Origin: Lachnospira sp. | Lineage (GTDB): Bacteria > Bacillota > Clostridia > Lachnospirales > Lachnospiraceae | Length of the DNA stretch: 11,577 bases | Assembly: GCA_017626275.1 (NCBI GenBank) | Contig: JAGAJD010000293.1 | Span: forward strand, 1-11,577 | Direction of reading: 5' to 3' | Shown: piece after piece, positions 7,267 to 11,577 of the stretch | Layout: each line of letters starts with the position of its first letter | Numbering within the stretch: the stretch's first letter is position 1 | The notes under the pieces: generated by a model | The model's input: the letters and a program-made list of their open reading frames with translations, nothing else | Told to the model about the DNA's origin: nothing | The model's database searches: none | Translations under genes and position numbers: made by a program

Positions 7267-7779
7267 ATGGCGAGTTTAGTTGAGACATTAATTGATGTAC
7301 TGAATCAGGAGCATGAGGAATATAAGAAGCTTTTGGAATTGTCGGATTATAAGACGGGAGTTATCGTTAAAGGTGATACTGATGAGCTGCAGGAGATTCT
7401 TTTAAAGGAACAGGAAAGAATTGACTCAATCAGTGAGCTTGAGGAGAAACGCAGGGAGAATGTAGATGACATCTGCAATGTGCTTAACCTTAAGAAGAAA
7501 GATAATAAGCTTGAAGATATAATAAAGGTTCTTGAGAAACAGCCAAAGGAGCATGACAGGCTTCAAGAGGTTCATGCAGGTATAAAGCGTACATTAAATG
7601 AACTTATGAAAATAAATGAGAATAATAAGCTGTTGATTAAGGAATCGCTTGATATGGTTGAATTTGAACTGAATCTTGCGAAAAATTCAGTGCTGGCGCC
7701 GCAGACGGCGAATTATGGCAGGGGGAGCTATGAAGAAAATACCGTTCAGACAATCAACAGTTTTGATGCAAAACAGTAA
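7267..7779 (+). CDS. flgN: Flagellar export chaperone FlgN
   Basis: A 170-aa, highly charged, mostly helical protein with strong heptad pattern (LVETLIDVLNQEHEEYKKLL near residues 4-23, and later helices to about 150), ending in a polar tail. This shape and its place between flgM and flgK identify FlgN, the cytoplasmic chaperone that binds FlgK and FlgL and delivers them to the export gate. Sequence identity in this family is low, so the call relies partly on position. The ribosome site AAGGAG at 7251-7256 overlaps the flgM stop, ten bases before the ATG. Both FlgK paralogues downstream are candidate clients. Confidence 0.88.
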   Translation: MASLVETLIDVLNQEHEEYKKLLELSDYKTGVIVKGDTDELQEILLKEQERIDSISELEEKRRENVDDICNVLNLKKKDNKLEDIIKVLEKQPKEHDRLQEVHAGIKRTLNELMKINENNKLLIKESLDMVEFELNLAKNSVLAPQTANYGRGSYEENTVQTINSFDAKQ

Positions 7780-7826
7780 GAGTGAGATTTGATTTTTTAT
7801 AGATATGTTAAATATTGACATCTTAC

Positions 7827-7858
7827 GGCTGCATTAGAATATATGCAGCTTTTCTTTT
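7827..7858 (+). terminator. Likely intrinsic terminator between flgN and flgK
   Basis: GCTGCAT at 7828-7834 pairs perfectly with ATGCAGC at 7843-7849 (seven pairs, eight-base loop), followed by TTTT-C-TTTT at 7850-7858. It lies about 48 bases after the flgN stop. It could end or attenuate the flgM-flgN transcript before flgK. Confidence 0.68.
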
Positions 7859-7958
7859 ATGAGGTATAAAAATATCTCAATATATTTATACAGGTCTACC
7901 TATGGAGGGGTTGACAGCCGGGCTTATGGAGGAGCGTTAAGGGCAGAATGGAGTAATA
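7859..7958 (+). promoter_or_regulatory. Leader between the terminator and flgK
   Basis: A stem-loop GAGGTAT/ATATCTC (7861-7867 with 7872-7878, loop AAAA, one G-U pair) opens this 100-base stretch. A strong GGAGGAG lies at 7928-7934, well upstream of the real flgK ribosome site (TGGAG, 7949-7953), and a minimal ATG GAG TAA frame at 7948-7956 sits just before the flgK ATG. I see no convincing sigma-A or sigma-28 promoter. No function is claimed beyond leader RNA. Confidence 0.35.
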
Positions 7959-9896
7959 ATGGCGAATGGAATGGGCAGTCTGTATATCGGTGCTTCGGGT
8001 CTGCATTCAGCACAGACAGCATTAAATACTACGGCACACAATTTATCAAATATTAATACAACAGGTTATACAAGACAGCAGATTACGTTTAATGACAGAA
8101 CATATCTTCCTGCAGGAACAAGAAGTAATATACAGGGTAAATATGGCCTTGGTGTTACTGTTCAGGAGATAAGAAGAATAAGGGATGCGTTCATTGATAA
8201 GGCATACCGTTCAGAAAACAGCAGACTCGGATATTACACGAGCAATTATAATGCTGTTGAAGAGGTCGAGGATTTGTTCGGTGAAATGCAGGGCGTAACT
8301 TATCAGGAGTGCTTAAAGAATCTGTATTCAGCGGTTAATGAACTGAGTAAGAATCCTACAAGTACAGTGGCAAGGTCTTCACTTATTCAGTATGCGTCTG
8401 CATTTGTAAACAGATCTAATAAGATATATGAAAGTCTTAAGGATTATCAGACAACTCTTAACACTGAGGTGAAGAATAAGATAGACCGTATTAATGAGCT
8501 GGGTAATACGATTTTTACTTTAAACAGACGTATTCAGGGTATCGAGTCGGGCTGTGGAGAGTATGCGAACGATTTAAGAGATGAAAGAGATAATGCGTTA
8601 GATGAGTTGAGTGAATATATCAAAATTTCCTATTATGAAGAGGGAAACGGAAGAGTTCTTGTAAGTTGTGAGGGGATTCCGTTTGTAAATGAAAACAGTG
8701 TGACGGAAATGTCGTCAAGGACAATGGAGGGAAATACACTGCTTATCCCTACATGGCCTTCATTTGAGAGAGATGTATTTGATATAACAAAGCCTATCTC
8801 AAATGGAGATAATTCGGATAAAGGCTCGTTAAAGGGAACAATTATTGCACGTGGAAGTGTTAATGTTACGGCTGAAGATGTTCCTGTAAAGCCGGACGAA
8901 AAGGATTATGATTTGACAACTGCTGAGGGACTGGCTGCATATAATGAAGCTTATATGCAGTATGAGAAGCAGCAGGAATATTACAATACATATATTGAGC
9001 CGTCGGCAATTTTAAGTGCATTTGCAGGACTTGATAAGCTCGTAAACGGAATAGTTGAATCAATTAATGATACGCTTTGTCCTGAGAAAGAGATGGTGCT
9101 TACGGCAGCGCTTACTGATGGTAACGGAAAAGAACTGCATGCGGATAAACATATATATAATTCTGCTGAGGCAGTCTTGTACACCAGACTCGGCAGAGAG
9201 GTACAGGGTATTGATAATGGAGATGGAACATACAGCTACACATCTAATGAAGAATTATATATAGATACTGATTTGTCGCAGAAGGAACAGGCAGATACAT
9301 ATATTTATTCCGTGCTTGATATGGACAAAACTGATTACGGTACGGACGATGATAAGACAGTGGGCGAGGAATTGTTCTCAAGAATTAATACAAAGCGTTA
9401 TATTGTAACTACGGACGCTAACGGTGATAAGGTATATGTCAGAAATAATATTGATTTAAAAGGAAATGAATCTAAATATACAATCGGTAATCTTGTAATG
9501 AATGAAGAAGTAGCACAGCATGTAGGAAAGATACCGCTTTCAACATTGCAGGGAAAGGAAGACTTTGAAAGAGCTCAGGCGCTTGTGGATTTGTGGAGTA
9601 ATAAATTTGCTTCACTTAATCCGGAGGTGTATGCGACTGCTGACTTTAATACATTTTACGATAATTTCATCGGTGAATATGCAACAATAGGCAGGGTTCT
9701 TGGTAATTATGTAAGTAATCAGGAGACAATGGTTGAGGGATATGATAATCAGAGACTTCAGATTGAGGGTGTATCATCTGACGAAGAACTTCAGAAGATG
9801 ATTAAGTTCCAACAGGCGTATAATGCAGCTTCAAGATATGTTAATGTTGTGAGTGAGATGATTGAACATTTGATTGTAACATTAGGAAACGGCTAA
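7959..9896 (+). CDS. flgK: Hook-filament junction protein FlgK, first paralogue (long)
   Basis: A 645-aa FlgK/HAP1. The N-terminus MANGMGSLYIGASGLHSAQTALNTTAHNLSNINTTGYTRQ is classic, with the GYTRQ hallmark at residues 36-40. The C-terminal rod/hook domain has VSSDEELQKMIKFQQAYNAASRYVNVVSEMIEHL (about 605-640). FlgK forms the ring joining hook to filament with FlgL. It is longer than usual FlgK (about 450-550 aa in many bacteria): extra sequence lies in the middle, including a charged segment at about 303-345 (VPVKPDEKDYDLTT onward) and a DGNG/GDGT-rich region (about 385-470), probably surface-exposed. The start has TGGAG at 7949-7953, five bases before the ATG. No Sec signal is seen, as expected for flagellar export. 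A second, shorter FlgK follows after 35 bases. Confidence 0.93.
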   Translation: MANGMGSLYIGASGLHSAQTALNTTAHNLSNINTTGYTRQQITFNDRTYLPAGTRSNIQGKYGLGVTVQEIRRIRDAFIDKAYRSENSRLGYYTSNYNAVEEVEDLFGEMQGVTYQECLKNLYSAVNELSKNPTSTVARSSLIQYASAFVNRSNKIYESLKDYQTTLNTEVKNKIDRINELGNTIFTLNRRIQGIESGCGEYANDLRDERDNALDELSEYIKISYYEEGNGRVLVSCEGIPFVNENSVTEMSSRTMEGNTLLIPTWPSFERDVFDITKPISNGDNSDKGSLKGTIIARGSVNVTAEDVPVKPDEKDYDLTTAEGLAAYNEAYMQYEKQQEYYNTYIEPSAILSAFAGLDKLVNGIVESINDTLCPEKEMVLTAALTDGNGKELHADKHIYNSAEAVLYTRLGREVQGIDNGDGTYSYTSNEELYIDTDLSQKEQADTYIYSVLDMDKTDYGTDDDKTVGEELFSRINTKRYIVTTDANGDKVYVRNNIDLKGNESKYTIGNLVMNEEVAQHVGKIPLSTLQGKEDFERAQALVDLWSNKFASLNPEVYATADFNTFYDNFIGEYATIGRVLGNYVSNQETMVEGYDNQRLQIEGVSSDEELQKMIKFQQAYNAASRYVNVVSEMIEHLIVTLGNG

Positions 9897-9931
9897 AAAT
9901 ATGTTAAAAAAATAACAGGAGAGTAAAGCAT

Positions 9932-11491
9932 ATGGCATCTACATTTTTTGGATTGACAATATCTTATACAGGACTTCAGGCAGCACATACCTCACTGAAT
10001 GTTGTGGGACATAATGTGTCTAATGTTAATACTAAAGGATATACAAGACAGCAGGCTTCAACACAGGCAGCACAGGCTTTGAGAACGTTTTCAACCTACG
10101 GTACTCTTGGTGCAGGTGTAACGGTAACAGAGATTACGCAGCTTCGTGACAGTTACTACGATCAGAAATATCGCAATAATCAGGCAAATTACGGTGAATA
10201 TGAAGCTAAAGAAAATTATATGAGGCAGATAGAGGATTTCCTTGATGAATGGAATCTTCAAGGTTACTGTGATGAGTATAAATCATTTTTTGAGGCTGTA
10301 GAAGATGTAATTAAGACACCTGGCGAGGATTCGGCAAAGAATCAGCTTATTAATAACGCGATGAGTTTTTCACAGTATTTTAACACATTATCTACTAATC
10401 TTAGAAAGGTTCAGGAGGATGCCAACAATGAATTAAAAGATGCTGTTGAGCAGATTAATTCTCTGGCACAGAATATTTCAGCCCTTAACCGTCAGATTAA
10501 TCAGATAGAGGCAAACTATGGCAATGCCAATGATTTAAGAGATCAAAGAAATGCTTTGGTAGATGACCTGTCACAGATTGTTAATGTTTCAATAAAAGAG
10601 GATCAGATTGGAAATGGTCTTACGGAATATAAGGTTTCCATTAACGGTCAGACATTAGTAGACGGTTATGAATACAACACGCTTCATACAGAAGCAAGGG
10701 CAGAAAAAAGAAATGCATCGGATGCACCGGCATTATATGATGTGATATGGGATTCGGGACAGCCGTTTAATCTTTACAGCCCGTCTTTGGGAGGACAGAT
10801 TAAGACACTTGTAGATATAAGAGACGGCTGTAACGGAGAATTTGAACAGTATGCGGTTGACGATAACGGAAATTATATTCTTGATTCCGACGGAAATAAG
10901 CTTATGGAGTCGGTTCTTAGAAATGAACAGAATACCGATTATAAAGGAATACCGTATTATCAGTCACAGCTTAACCAGTTTGTTTCGACATTTGCAGATG
11001 CAGTAAATGATATACTTAAAAGAGGTATTTCTTCTGACGGCAAGCATCAGGGAATTTCACTGTTTGTTACGCAGCAGAACACTGATACGATGACAGCACT
11101 TAATATCACTGTGAACAGTGAACTTTTAGTTTCTCCTGATAAATTGGCAACAAGAGCTTCAGCAGGAACGGGTGAAGCTGAGGCTGATATTATGGAGGAG
11201 ATAAGAAAGCTTCAGAGTGCCAAGATATTTGACGGCGGTACGGGAGCGTATTTCCTTGAGAGTATTGTGAGTGATATGTCGATTGATTCAAGTGATGCTG
11301 CAAATATGCTTGCTAATTATACAAATTTGCAGACGACAATTCATAATCAGCGTTTATCTGTGATGGGTGTTGATACAGATGAAGAGGCAATGGATATGAT
11401 GAAATTCCAGCAGGCATATAATCTGAATTCTAAAATGTTATCCGTTATGAATCAGATTTATGACAAGCTGATTAATCAGACAGGAGTATAA
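9932..11491 (+). CDS. flgK: Hook-filament junction protein FlgK, second paralogue
   Basis: A 519-aa FlgK with its own full set of ends: MASTFFGLTISYTGLQAAHTSL, then VVGHNVSNVNTKGYTRQ (residues 24-40), and the C-terminal VDTDEEAMDMMKFQQAYNLNSKMLSVMNQIYDKL (about 480-515). Coiled-coil-like helices fill residues about 65-200 (NQINQIEANYGNANDLRDQRNALVDDL). It shares motifs with the first FlgK but is clearly divergent, so this is not a fresh duplication. AGGAGAG at 9917-9923 provides the ribosome site. The stop overlaps an ATG in frame with the next gene, but the real flgL start is farther on. It could be a second junction protein, a replacement under other conditions, or one copy with the ancestral role; sequence alone does not tell which. 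Confidence 0.92.
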   Translation: MASTFFGLTISYTGLQAAHTSLNVVGHNVSNVNTKGYTRQQASTQAAQALRTFSTYGTLGAGVTVTEITQLRDSYYDQKYRNNQANYGEYEAKENYMRQIEDFLDEWNLQGYCDEYKSFFEAVEDVIKTPGEDSAKNQLINNAMSFSQYFNTLSTNLRKVQEDANNELKDAVEQINSLAQNISALNRQINQIEANYGNANDLRDQRNALVDDLSQIVNVSIKEDQIGNGLTEYKVSINGQTLVDGYEYNTLHTEARAEKRNASDAPALYDVIWDSGQPFNLYSPSLGGQIKTLVDIRDGCNGEFEQYAVDDNGNYILDSDGNKLMESVLRNEQNTDYKGIPYYQSQLNQFVSTFADAVNDILKRGISSDGKHQGISLFVTQQNTDTMTALNITVNSELLVSPDKLATRASAGTGEAEADIMEEIRKLQSAKIFDGGTGAYFLESIVSDMSIDSSDAANMLANYTNLQTTIHNQRLSVMGVDTDEEAMDMMKFQQAYNLNSKMLSVMNQIYDKLINQTGV

Positions 11492-11520
11492 TGCTGCGAG
11501 GGCGGCGGAATGGAGTTAAT

Positions 11521-11577
11521 ATGAGAATTACAAATCAGATGATGATTAACAGCAGTATGGCGAATATTCAGGTGAAT
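11521..11577 (+). CDS. flgL: Hook-filament junction protein FlgL, N-terminal start only
   Basis: Nineteen codons are visible before the window ends: MRITNQMMINSSMANIQVN, the normal FlgL/HAP3 N-terminus. GGAG at 11512-11515 is five bases before this ATG. An in-frame ATG at 11491, overlapping the flgK stop, would add ten residues unlike the family and is not preferred. FlgL completes the junction between FlgK and flagellin and is the expected neighbour of flgK. Confidence 0.88.
   Translation, partial: MRITNQMMINSSMANIQVN

Noticed and set aside
7815..7843. TTGACA as a sigma-A promoter for flgK
   Set aside because: No acceptable -10 at 16-18 bases; the candidate -10 region falls inside the terminator hairpin.
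7902..7940. Twelve-codon frame MEGLTAGLMEER as a leader peptide
   Set aside because: There is no Shine-Dalgarno before its ATG and no run of regulatory codons.
7859..8056. 65-codon + strand frame overlapping the flgK start
   Set aside because: It lacks a ribosome site, overlaps the clear FlgK N-terminus in another frame, and has no recognisable features.

Overview
The window is part of a motility locus from a low-GC Gram-positive bacterium, most likely a motile gut-type Lachnospiraceae member (Clostridia; Roseburia, Agathobacter, Butyrivibrio or Lachnospira-like). This rests on AT-rich codon use, strong GGAGG-type ribosome sites, tight co-directional packing and gene order. Every supported gene is on the + strand. 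The order joins two blocks known from Bacillus subtilis: mbl-flhO-flhP, and comF-yvyF-flgM-flgN-flgK-flgL.

Layout. (1) 1-381: C-terminal third of an MreB/Mbl actin homologue. (2) 405-2483: two rod/hook-basal-body proteins (flgF/flhO and flgG/flhP) and a short FlgJ-type rod-binding protein with no muramidase domain. (3) 2473-5475: a RecD2 (SF1B) helicase whose start overlaps the flgJ end, then comFC. (4) 5505-5918: the zinc-ribbon flagellar-operon protein YvyF, followed by a likely intrinsic terminator. (5) 6023-6774: a broken AAA-ATPase-like/PD-(D/E)XK (DUF1703) gene with a large internal deletion and frameshift, lying between yvyF and flgM. (6) 6878-7779: a good sigma-28 (SigD/FliA-type) promoter, then flgM (anti-sigma-28) and flgN (chaperone). 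(7) 7827-7858: a second likely terminator and an unusual leader, then two different FlgK hook-filament junction proteins in tandem (645 and 519 aa) and the first 19 codons of flgL.

How the genes work together. The first block gives the rod parts and the rod-binding factor. The second gives the late-assembly switch: FlgM holds sigma-28 until the hook is finished, FlgN guards unassembled FlgK/FlgL, and FlgK plus FlgL join hook to filament. The sigma-28 promoter in front of flgM implies autoregulation. RecD2 and ComFC are DNA-metabolism/competence-related passengers in the operon.

I did not find a clearly new system. The most notable points are the duplicated, divergent FlgK, the decayed DUF1703 gene splitting a conserved gene pair with a terminator and sigma-28 promoter around it, the terminator and leader between flgN and flgK, and a helicase in the position that ComFA holds next to comFC in Bacillus. 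The gaps between genes are under 300 bases; the two largest (6775-6970 and 7780-7958) are described in the feature entries.
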